Shown piece by piece: positions 26,001 to 35,590 of a DNA stretch of 64,000 nt. Origin of the DNA: Strix aluco (Eukaryota; Chordata; Aves; Strigiformes; Strigidae); the NCBI RefSeq assembly GCF_031877795.1, contig NC_133948.1:248001-312000 (forward strand). Direction: 5' to 3'. Position 1 is the stretch's first letter. Each line of letters starts with the position of its first letter. The notes under the pieces were generated by a model. That model worked only from the letters and a program-made list of their open reading frames with translations. It had not been told where the DNA came from and did no database searches. The position numbers and the translations under genes are program-made.

Positions 26001-27530
26001 AACCTAATATTTGTGAGCCTAAATGTGTTCTCAGTAACTACATCACAGCCAGTCTTAGCAATACTACCAAAATTATTCAACAGGACTAGACTGCAGGGTG
26101 TCATGCCCTTCTTTTGCCAGCTGTGTCATGCCCTTCTTTTGCCAGCTATTACTGCCCAGCTAGACACCGTAATGGATGCCGTTACTACACTCAGTAGGAG
26201 CGGACACCACCAGCGCCAAGGGCAGCTTCCATTTTTGTGCCTGGTGACATACCACTGAGAAGTGGCTCATGTACCACTCCTAGTATATATGTCTCTGCAC
26301 TTCTGAAGTTTATTCACGATCACAATTGTTGCAAAAGGAAAAAGATGCTTTTGCTCTGGTTCCATATAAAGCTAAATAGGAAAATTAAATCACAGACAAA
26401 CCAAAAGATGGGATTTTTCTTCAGCCATAATGCAAAGAAATCTGGATTTCTACATGATAAATCACATCATGGTAGTCTCAGCAGTATAAATATCTCAAAG
26501 CAGCAGAAGCAGGGGCAGCCCAAGATTTTTGTTTGTTGTAAAAAAGGGCAACCTACTTGAAATGAATGTCTGAAATCAGAAAAAGATATTAATACTGGAC
26601 CTGCATTTTGTTAGAAAACAGTAAAGTTTTAAACTGAGAATCAGAATTACAGAAGAAACATGAGTCCGAACCCAGAAGAGACATACAAAGGAGAAGCAGA
26701 TAGTTTTCAATGACGGGTATCTGAGGGGCTTAGCAGGACCTGAACAAACAACTTTACTGCACTCAGACTAAAAGGCTTATCGAAAAGTTGCTGTATTTTT
26801 CACGAAGGTGTCAAAGTAGAAAGGTGAACCCTCAGCCTTAACTAAATGTCATGCTGCAGTGAATAAGGAGAGAGCAAACACAAACTTAGAAATGCAGAGT
26901 TTGTTCTTTGTATCATGAAAGCCTGGCAGAACTCCAACACTGGAGTAATGCCAAACCAGAGCACCAGTGCCTTTGAACTTCTAAAGCTCATGTTTTTTCT
27001 TTACTGTTTAACAACTAATTAAAACTCGGTGTACAAATGGATTTCAGAAATAAATGTAAGTAGCCAAAGTTTCAACATTTCGTAACTCCTCAGGTCATGG
27101 ACAACTGCCACTGGCAAAGCATGGAAAGCTGTGGACACCGAGCTAAGGTGACATTTCAAAACAAGCGCGGTGCCGTCGGTGGTTGTGTATGGCTGCTCGC
27201 ACATGGCTCAACAGCTGCATTCCCATGCGTATAGGATTTCGAGGTTTTCTACCTACAAAACTTATTTGTCTGGGCCCCAGATATCTCGTGTCTGACAGTA
27301 ACACTTATCACACAGTGCTGCTACTTTCAAGGCACAGGCTGGACTCAAACGACAACCCCTGAGGTATTTCTGTGTGCTCTCTTGCAACTTCTACTTGTCA
27401 ATCACTAACCTCCTCTCTGCCTTTTTGTTCTTTTTAGCTCATTTTTCAGTTCATTCTCATGGCATCTGTTATAGCTCCATTCCTGGCACTCGTGTTCCCA
27501 CGAAAGTTGTCCCTTTCCCTCGGATTCTGC
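23005..27530. other. Intergenic upstream of XBP1, no gene recognised
   Basis: Between the CR1 copy and the XBP1 CpG island. All open frames are under about 125 codons and lack recognisable similarity. A perfect 25-bp tandem duplication lies at 26,098-26,147, and a weaker 19-20 bp near-duplication at about 24,538-24,576. Otherwise nothing supportable is seen. Confidence 0.5.
26098..26147. repeat. Perfect 25-bp tandem duplication
   Basis: The 25-bp unit at 26,098-26,122 (starting gtgtcatgcccttc) is repeated without a mismatch at 26,123-26,147. The identity suggests a recent slippage or duplication event. No functional meaning is evident. Confidence 0.9.
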
Positions 27531-27843
27531 TCGTGACTGCTCTGGGGCAGATCTCCTCCGGGAAGGCGGCTGCGGCGCAGCTTTAACTACTTCTGACCGC
27601 GCTCGGTCACTCCTCTGCCCACTCCTCCACTCCAGCGACACCCCCCCGCCCCAGCGACGGCATCGCGCCGCAGCAGCATGGCGAGGCCCGAGCGGGCACA
27701 GCCGGGGGGGCTGGGCCGGGCACCGAGGAGCCGGGCCGGGCCGGGCCGAGCCGAGCGCGCGCCCCCTCACGGGCCGGGCGGGTCTCGCGCGCCCCCTCCC
27801 AGGCGCCCCGCGCGCTGCCGTGGCCCCGCCCCGCCCGCGCGCC

Positions 27844-27852
27844 TGATGCAAT
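27844..27852 (+). promoter_or_regulatory. C/EBP-ATF (CARE-like) site upstream of XBP1
   Basis: TGATGCAAT matches the C/EBP-ATF response element consensus TGATGXAAX, the site used by ATF4-C/EBP heterodimers. It sits about 190 bp upstream of the XBP1 start codon, within the CpG island. The match is seen directly; a role for ATF4 here is inference. Confidence 0.45.
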
Positions 27853-27922
27853 TCCCTTCCCTCTGGCTCTCAGCCGCCGGCCAATCACGAGCCAGCCCGG
27901 GCGCATCGTCACGGCGCCCCGG

Positions 27923-27941
27923 CCAATGAGGAAGAGCCACG
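27923..27941 (+). promoter_or_regulatory. ER stress response element (ERSE) of XBP1
   Basis: CCAAT (27,923-27,927), exactly nine spacer bases, then CCACG (27,937-27,941) give a perfect ERSE, CCAAT-N9-CCACG. In this element NF-Y binds CCAAT and ATF6 (or XBP1s) binds CCACG. It lies about 95 bp upstream of the XBP1 start codon. Mammalian XBP1 is known to be induced by ATF6 through an ERSE, so its position fits conserved wiring. Confidence 0.9.
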
Positions 27942-28035
27942 ACGGTAGAAATCCAGGCGGGGCGGCGGGGGGCGCAGATCGCCGCGAGCCGTGGCGCTGG
28001 GCAGCGCGTCGCCTTCCGTCCCGTCCCCGTCCGCC

Positions 28036-30733
28036 ATGGCAGCGCTGCCCGGTGCCGCGGCCCCGCGGCTGCTCCTCATCCCTGGCCGAGCGGCCGAGCC
28101 CCGCGGCCCCAGCGCCGCGCAGCAGCAGCTCTCTGTCGTCTTGCCGGCTGGAGCCGCCCCGGTCCCGGAGGCCCCGCAGCAGGCCCGCAAGCGGCAGCGG
28201 CTCACCCATCTGAGCCCGGAGGAGAAGGCGCTGCGCAGGTGAGGGGGGCCCTGACCGAGGGAGGGAGGGAGCGAGGGAGCGAGGGAGGGAGCCGCCGCGC
28301 TGACGGCCGCGCTGCCCCGCAGGAAGCTGAAGAACCGCGTGGCGGCCCAGAGCGCCCGGGACAGGAAGAAGGCGCGGATGACGGAGCTGGAGGCGCAGGT
28401 GGTGGAGCTGGAGGAGGAGGTAAGGGGCTGGGTGGGCCCGCGGCGGGGCGGCCGTGGCCGGCGCTGTGGCCCCCCCGCCTCACGGCTCTCTGCAGAACCA
28501 GAAGCTGCTGCTGGAGAACCGGCTCCTGCGGGAGAGGACGTGTAACCTCGCTCTGGAGAACCAGGAGCTTCGCTGCCGCCTGGGTTTAGATGCGCTGAAG
28601 ACGGAGGAGGAGGAGAAGCCCCAGGTGAGCCCTCCGCCACGCTGGCGGCGTGTCTCCCGCTTTCCGGGCAGAACCGGCCGGGAGCTGCCGGGCTCCCGGA
28701 GGTAACTGCGTGGCAGTGGGCGGGGAGGAGGAATCCCGGCGCCGGGAGCTTTCGGGCGGAAACCGCCCTGCTGTGAAGAGGGAGAGAGACCTCATGTGCC
28801 AGAAACACTCGTGCCCTCCCCATGGAGGCTTCCCCAGCGAGTCTGACCTGGGTGCCACTGGTAGTGTGGAGGAGAGCGAGGTGACTAGTTCCAACCTGTT
28901 TTGACTCTTTCATCTGTTCTTCTACATTGTGATCTAGAGCAAAATAGTAACTGTTACAGTAACGTATGCCCATCTCAAAAGAGCAGGGGGTATAGTGGGG
29001 GCGTCAGGCTTTCATTTAAATGGCAAACAAATCGGCAGGTGGAAGTTTGAGCCAACTTTGGAAGTGGTCTTACCTTCATGTTCCTACTGCACAAGCAAGT
29101 GGAGAATCTAACGTTAAAAGCCTCTGCAGGAAGAGCGTGATCTTCAGGATTATGTACTGTCTGACAGAACACTTGTGGTGATGCAGGATTTTTCCCTTTG
29201 CACAGGTGGTGAAGGAATTGCAGGTGGATGAGATTAGATTGGTGACCGGGTCCGCTGAGTCCGCAGCACTCAGACTACGTGTTCCTCTGCAGCAGGTGCA
29301 GGCCCAGCAGTCACCATTTCTGATAACTTCCACATGGATTCTGATGGCAGTGACTCTTCAGATGCAGAGGTGAGCATCTGCTCTGATTCCCAATGCCTGT
29401 GAAACTCGCAATGCCTGTGGATTTAAGACTAGTGTAACTTCTTGATGTAAAGTGATTTGATGACTTCCATAGTTGCCTTGTTTTCTAAGTCTTGGAAAGC
29501 CATACCTTGTGGCTCAAAACAGCTGTGTTGAGCTGTATCCAGTGAGTACAGGGGTTCATGCAACTTGAACAAGTCCGGTTTCCATAAAATCTTAATATTC
29601 CTTGAAACAAGTCTCTTAGCTCTTAACAGCAAAAGTGTACAAATCCAAAAGCAGACTGTGCTTTTACTGTTATTGAAAACAAACTTGATCGTTTAGCTTA
29701 TGTGCTGGCACTTAGCAAAGCTCTTTGAACTTAAAGCCTGTCTCTTGCAGCTTCCTCAAAGGTAAGTGACAGGCATCTTTCACCTCTAAAAAAACCAAAC
29801 AAACCCCAAAACAAAATCCCTGACTCCGGTCCTGGGCGGGTCTGCTAAGCCAGGTTCGGATACTTGCTCTGTGGGGTCAGCAGGCAGTGTGGTGTCTGTA
29901 CCTGAGGCGTCCAAGATCTTGAGTTTTTAATAGAGACTGTGAATATCAAATGCATGTAGAATTCTATGGGGATTGCCAGTACCCTTACAAAAAAGTTACT
30001 TACCTTTCAGAAATTCTTTGTCCATTAATTGCTTTAACTGTTCTGATGTTCTTCATAAAACTCCCAGTTCTGTGAGCATATTTTAACTTACAGGTGAGGG
30101 TTAATAGATGCCACAACTGATGTCTTGCTCTAACAGCAGTAGGCTGTCTTTCTAAAACGGTATTTTGTTCTGCAGTCTGATCTACTGTTGGGCTTTCTGG
30201 ACAGTCTGGACCCAGAGATGTTTCTCAAATACACTGATTCAGCATCAACGTGCCTGGAAAAGCTGGAGGAAGAGATGTGTGGAGAAACAAGTTCCATACC
30301 AACCTCCCCTTCTCCCTCTTTGGGGTCCCCATCAGCTAAGCTGGAGGCCATTAATGAACTGATAAGGTTTGATCATGTGTACACAAAGCCCCTAATACTG
30401 GAGATTCCTGTTAAAGTGGGCAACCAAACCAATATGCTAGTGAAAGTCGAGGAAGTATCTCTCTCTCCATCTGAAGACAAAGCTATCCCTGAGGTCCCAG
30501 TATCTGTGAAAGAAGAACATGTAGACAGCTTCATGCCCGAACTGGGCATCTCTCACCTACTTTCCTCTCATCATAGCCTTGCAGCCTCAAGCTATCTGTT
30601 GGATGCCTGTAGTGACTCTGGGTATGAAGGATCCCTGTCACCCTTCAGTGACATGTCCTCTCCGCTTGACACTGGCCATGCTTGGGAGGATAACTTTGCC
30701 AATGAACTCTTTCCCCAACTGATCAGTGTCTAA
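28036..30733 (+). CDS. XBP1: XBP1, bZIP transcription factor of the unfolded protein response
   Basis: Complete gene. Coding exons: 28,036-28,238; 28,323-28,419; 28,496-28,624; 29,206-29,369; 30,176-30,733 (stop for XBP1s at 30,731; for XBP1u at 30,360-30,362), all with GT-AG introns and consistent phase. The ATG at 28,036 has a strong Kozak context (ccgccATGg). Predicted lengths are 259 aa unspliced and 374 aa spliced, against 261 and 376 in human. The bZIP covers roughly residues 63-126, with basic region KLKNRVAAQSARDRKKAR followed by a leucine zipper. XBP1u ends with a membrane-recruiting hydrophobic stretch (about WILMAVTLQ to CWAFW) and an arrest peptide ending HQLSWRPLMN. XBP1s has the transactivation domain with SAKLEAINELIRFDHVYTKP and ends FANELFPQLISV. 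IRE1 cuts out 26 nt from exon 4 under ER stress, shifting the frame. The protein then drives chaperone, ERAD and lipid genes. Confidence 0.98.
29264..29289 (+). other. XBP1: 26-nt unconventional XBP1 intron removed by IRE1
   Basis: The sequence CCG|CAG...CTG|CAG in exon 4 places the two IRE1 cut sites after 29,263 and 29,289, removing exactly 26 nt. Both sites show the loop consensus CNGCAGN (CCGCAGC and CTGCAGC). The 26-nt segment differs from the human one as I remember it only near GTGTTCC (human GTGCACC). Removal changes the frame after residue 163, so the shared N-terminus continues as AGAGPAV-like sequence into the transactivation domain. Splicing uses IRE1 in the ER membrane and the RTCB ligase, not the spliceosome. 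Confidence 0.97.
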
Positions 30734-31200
30734 CTCAATAGCGTTAACCCCCCTTGGGTGACTATCCTGGCAGGGTAACAGGATAAGCCCCTTTGGGGGG
30801 TGGGGGGAAATGAAGTGTACTCAGAAGAGTGTTGCTCACTCCTACCCCTGCTAGTAGACAGAGTGATGGCCAGTGCATTTCTCCTGGTATGAAAAAGCCT
30901 AGCGTGTCCTGTCCTGCCCCCCCTCCATCAGCATTGGCTGATGAGGATGGAAAGTTTTTCTCAGTAACTTGCCAGTTCTACATCAACCTGAAAATGTTCA
31001 TTTTGTTTTCCATTTAAAGTAATTTTAACACCAAGAACTGCAGTGGGGTATTCATGTATAGACAGCTGGGTTAAAACTAAATAGTCTGTACATGTACAGA
31101 TTTACTACATAAATGCTTGATTTCCATTCGCTATGTAGAGTTGCTTTCTCCATTTATTATTTAACTGTATTGGTGCAATTAAAGTGCAATGCAGCTCACT
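30734..31200 (+). terminator. XBP1: XBP1 3' UTR with ATTAAA poly-A signal
   Basis: After the XBP1s stop codon the sequence is non-coding. A variant poly-A signal, ATTAAA, lies at 31,178-31,183 and is followed by a short GC-poor stretch and TG/T-rich sequence (ccattttttgctgtgg). The implied 3' UTR is about 460 nt. For the unspliced form the 3' UTR begins at 30,363, and so includes the XBP1s-specific coding region. The exact cleavage point is inferred. Confidence 0.6.
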
Positions 31201-31209
31201 AACCATTTT

Positions 31210-32635
31210 TTGCTGTGGATCTCAATGGGGAGGGGAGTATCTGGGCCTTGCAGAACTTGAAACAGCTTTTCAGAGATGGGGTGTCTGTGTCTCATCTCTG
31301 TACCACCCAGCAGCCCCTCTTGTGTGTGAGCTGCTCCTTCAGCAGCTTCCTTCTGGGAGCACTTGGTGTTGCAAGCTCTCTTCAAGGTAGATGGGTTTGT
31401 ACGAGGGCCAGAGCTGCTGGAGCAAAATCTGCAGCCTGGATAGAGAATGTGGTTGGTGGTAGCTTGGTGTCTAAGTAAAATTACTGCAATATCTTCCTGT
31501 TGGCCAGCATCTTTGTGAAGCAGTGAGACATACATGGGGTGAAAAAGGGGCAGATTCTGTGTTACCACAGGAATCCCTGAAGCATAAAATTTGCGGGACC
31601 TAATTTCAAATACCACAGTATGACTGTTATCCTCATCCATTTGTTTCAACATCACAGTATTAAAGACACTTGAACTAGGGTGAGGGAGATGAAACAAATT
31701 TTATACTGAAAGCGTGAGAGCTGTTCCAGGTGTTGGACAGAATGTTCTTGGTTTCAGTGCTATTTCAGGTCTTGCACTAAGTTTTGACAAAAATAACTTG
31801 AGGCGGGGAGGGAAGGAAATGGGGCATGGGACAGGGAAGTATTGGTCACTGCCACTCAAGGGGATAGGACTGCTCTGGATTACAAGCAGCTTGGTTATTC
31901 AGGCTTGTAATAAAGCATTGTATCTATTGGATAGCAGTAACAACTACAGCTGTGCAGTGTAGTAGAAAGATTAAAAAATTTAAACTTTGAAGTAGTCTGT
32001 GAATAAGTTGCTTTACTTTCAAGCTGGAAAAGAGGGATGACTGCAAGAGGACCCTTTAGTACCTAATATGTTGTCCGGAGTCCAAAAAGCAAATGAACAA
32101 GTGAGAATTTGATCCACAGTTCTGCATTACTTCTGTCAGTATTACTGAAACTGCATATGAAATTAAAAAAATGAATTTAAGTACAAGAGAAATGATGTTA
32201 AGGAGGAAGTTTCATTTCTTTAAAACTCAGCTCTGCATTTTCTAGCCTAGAAGTCAAAGACACAGTTTACAGGCATATTGTGGTAGTTGAAAGTAGCACC
32301 TGTAAGAGGACTGATATGTCATGTACTCCTCAGGGCTGGGGGAGTTTGAGACTAGCACACCAAAGATGTGACTGCTCTTGGGACTACTTGTCCTGTTCTC
32401 ACACAGGCAACACCTGCCCTCTAGAAGGTGGTGCAATAGACTAAACAAGAATTGATGGTGCTGCAGGATTTTGAGACAGTCACTGCAGACCTAACCTGTG
32501 CCTGTATGAGGCTTCCTATTTTTGCTTCTTCACGAGCTGATCCCAATTGTAGATGAAGTAGAATTTTTGGTGATACATGTTATCTCCCTTAAGATATCTC
32601 AGGTTATCAAAGATGTTTCTCAGTCCAGTTTCACA
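31210..32635. other. Intergenic downstream of XBP1, no gene recognised
   Basis: Interval between the XBP1 poly-A site and the next CR1 copy. A minus-strand open frame of 172 codons at 31,179-31,697 overlaps the XBP1 3' end. It has no recognisable domain, and plus-strand frames of similar openness overlap it, so it is not called. Confidence 0.45.
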
Positions 32636-32942
32636 GGGGGCTCCAGGAAAGGGGGGAGGGACTCTTGATCAGGGGTGTAGGGATAGGATGAGGGGTAACG
32701 GTTTTAAACTGAGAGGGCAGATTTAGATGAGATCTAAGGAAGAAATTCTTCCCTGTGAGGGTGGGGAGGCCCTGGCACAGGTTGCCTAGAGAAGCTGTGG
32801 CTGCCCCCTCCCTGGAAGGGTTCAAGGCCAGGTTGGTGGGGGCTTTGGGCAACCTGGGCTAGTGGAAGGTGTCCCTGCCTGGGGCAGGGGGGTGGGACTG
32901 GGTGGGCTTTAAGGTCCCTCCCAACCCAAACCGTTCTGTGAT
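32636..32942 (+). mobile_element. CR1 LINE 3' end fragment, plus strand
   Basis: About 300 bp of CR1 tail in plus orientation: ggatgaggggtaacggtttt, gaggcccTGGCACAGGTTGCC, gctgtggctgccccctccctgg, gggctagtggaaggtgtccc, and the terminal ggtccctcccaacccaaac followed by ttctgtgatga. It is of the same subfamily as the minus copy at 22.0 kb, with which it shares long near-identical blocks. It is 5'-truncated and non-coding. Confidence 0.9.
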
Positions 32943-35590
32943 GACCACCAGAAAATCCAACATTGCAAAGAACTGCTTCAGACAACATTCAGAATAAAAA
33001 AATTTCTACTTCTCCTGCATATTACTTTGTTGTTCTTAAGCCAAACTACACTTCTGAGCTGCCAGGCAAGCTTCTGCTCCAGTAATTGTCCTGAGCCAGC
33101 GGTATAGGATCCATGCTCACAACTTTTGAGATTTTAAACTGCTTTGATTAAGGTAGTTAATGGTGGTTTGAACCAGCATCCTGATTAAAGAACAGTTCGA
33201 TAGCTGCACACGTAGGCTTTCTGCATTCAGCTTAAGAGCCTGCCCAAGAGCAGCCACGTGCTGTGAAGCAGAGGCTCTGCCACAGCGGGGAGGAAGCAGT
33301 GGGGGTGTAGATTCCCTTTCCTCTGCAGCCGTTGCAGCAGCTGCCAACTGTCCCTGAAGCAGCACTGCAACCCTCCTCATCAGCTGTGCACTACCTCAGA
33401 GAGAACGAGGGAGAAGGGTGCACGTGGCGCGGTGAGGGGCGTGCAGCAGAACGCCACCGCCGTCTGCCTGCGAGGAACTCTGCTGCAGTGGGCTTGTCCT
33501 GAGGCCCGAAACCCCTCGCTTTGGGGACTGGAGCACTCCACTGCTGCCACGTCTCTGTCCCTCTCTCCCCTCCTGCACAGGGTGCTCTGGAAGCTCCGAA
33601 GAGCTGTCTTGCTGCCCCTCGCCTTCCTCCACAGCCGCCTGCGTGACGCATCTCTGCTACCCAGGCAGCTCGTAGTGGGGCCCATGGCCACCCCCAGCCC
33701 CGTCCATCTCGGGGGCTCAGGCTGGTGCTGTTTGGCTGCCGCAGCACCATCTGTGAACGTGCTTTGGACGAGCTCTGAAGGTGATGCCAGAGGAAGCGAA
33801 CTAGATAATCCTCAACGCTGCCTATTGAAAATCGCTTCCACACTCCCATTACTGATTTACCAACTAAGATGCCAGGAACGCCACCACCCCCTCAGCCCTG
33901 TGGCACTGCAGGGCCGCTGGGCGTGCGCAGCTGCTGCCCATTTCTGTCGTGCATCCCTTAACTTCCTCACAGCTGAATGCATTCTGTGCCCGGATGAGCA
34001 ACGAATTCTTAATGTCTAAAAAATTCAAGGAAAATTCTGTTATGGTCACATTTCCATCACATTTGGAAATGGACTCTGTTCAATAGGCTCACACCCAAAC
34101 CTTCTTAAGCACAGTAGACAAAAATGTTGAATGAAGTAGCATTTACACTGTTTTGCTTCCCTTTTTCAACTTTACAGCTACAGAGAGTTCCTGGCAATAC
34201 TTTGTCCTGACTAACTGGCAGCATTATGTTCCAAGAAAAGCTGTTAAGAGTTATTGAGATCTTTTCCACAGAAAGCACACTAGTTCTCGTTGGGCATCTG
34301 GAAGCCAAGCAGTATCCAGAATTTCTATTAGCACTAATATTTTTTACTAGGATCAAGTCCACTTAGGTGCTACCAAGGCAGGATGAGGGGTTTGGGTTTT
34401 TTTAAATATATGTATTTATCTAGTACATCAACATCCACAGATTCAAGCGTGAGAATTTAATCTGTCAACAGAGGATCTTTATCTGAGATCTTCCTGTAGA
34501 TGAGAGAAGGTAAGTTAAACTAAGCAAAGCTGGGGCAGCAGAGGGAGGAGTCACACAAGCACAGAGCAGCTGATTTCACTGCTGCAGTGCGCTCCCTGAC
34601 TGCTCTGACCTCTGTTGGGAGTCCTGCTCGCCTCACAAGCACAGATCCAGACCCAGTGGTTCACCTGTATGTTGCATCTGCACTTGATTAACTAAATCAT
34701 CTGTGCAGCAGCCAGGCAGCTGCTCTAGCTCAGTGATACAAGACACAGGCTCTGGAACAATGACAAGTCCAGTTCCAAGCCCATGCCGAAATAAACTCTG
34801 TCCCTCTCCCCAGGGCTGGCTCTGTACCGAGATCCTCCTCCCATCTCTGCAGTCTCCCAGCCAGCCCCAAGAGCCTTACACAATCCTAAATGGGTTGGGC
34901 TTTACACGGTTCTTTTCCTCTCTCCAACTCTGCACTGGAGGAGTATTTAAATCTTGCCTAAATCCACACTACAATTTAGGCGAGTTAGCGTTTGACTCAG
35001 CCTAGAAACCTCAGGGGGTTTTATTATTATTTTTGAATATAAATCTGAAGTGCAATTTTTCCCTCATTTTGAAAGCAGGGGTAATACTGGTCTAGCACAC
35101 CCATCTTTATCCTTCAGCTGCTTGAAAAACTCTTGAACAGAAGATGGTAAACAAGAGCAATTCCAATGAAATAATTATTAAAATCTGAATTTGTTTTAAA
35201 ACTCTTCTGAAACATTTCTTCATTTTATACAGAACTAAGTGAGCTAGGCATTCTTAATTTTAGTCTGAAGTGAAACGAAAGATCTGAAAACACAAGCTAC
35301 AGCAACACCTTCTGGTGCCCCTTTGCTCTGTTAGAGGCCTTTGGGTCATGACAGATTTATAGCAACGCTTCCTTTCTCCCAGCTTCAGGTTTATTCTACC
35401 CTGCTGTTGTCCCTGCCCTATCCTGTTGAACCACCCTGGAGGAAAGAAGTGACATGCCCTTGGGACTAGTTAAATTAAAAATCTTCCTAGGCCAGAAGAG
35501 TATTCTACCCTCCAGCTGAAGGGCTGGACATAAGCTCTCAAGGTTTTCACTTTTATTAGGAATGAAACACAGCCATCTAAAAAATATTTT
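32943..35590. other. Intergenic between XBP1 and CCDC117, with a GC-richer block
   Basis: No gene is recognised. A GC-richer, CpG-containing block at about 33,230-33,990 holds overlapping open frames on both strands (195 codons plus at 33,432-34,019; 152 codons minus at 33,391-33,849), but none resembles a known protein and their overlap in many frames suggests composition. The rest is AT-rich. Part of the region near 35,552-35,602 carries minus-strand AATAAA signals that could end CCDC117 transcripts. Confidence 0.45.

Larger units (their letters stand above)
27530..28780. promoter_or_regulatory. CpG island over the XBP1 promoter and first exons
   Basis: CpG-dense block covering the XBP1 promoter, exon 1, intron 1, exon 2 and exon 3. 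It contains two CCAAT boxes (27,881-27,885 and 27,923-27,927), GC boxes such as ggggcgg near 27,960, an ERSE and a CARE-like site. There is no clear TATA box, as expected for a housekeeping-type, stress-inducible promoter. The transcription start is probably between about 27,945 and 28,020. Confidence 0.8.

Noticed and set aside
31179-31697. 172-codon minus-strand frame overlapping the XBP1 3' end
   Set aside because: No known domain, no splice or promoter context, and it overlaps the XBP1 poly-A region.
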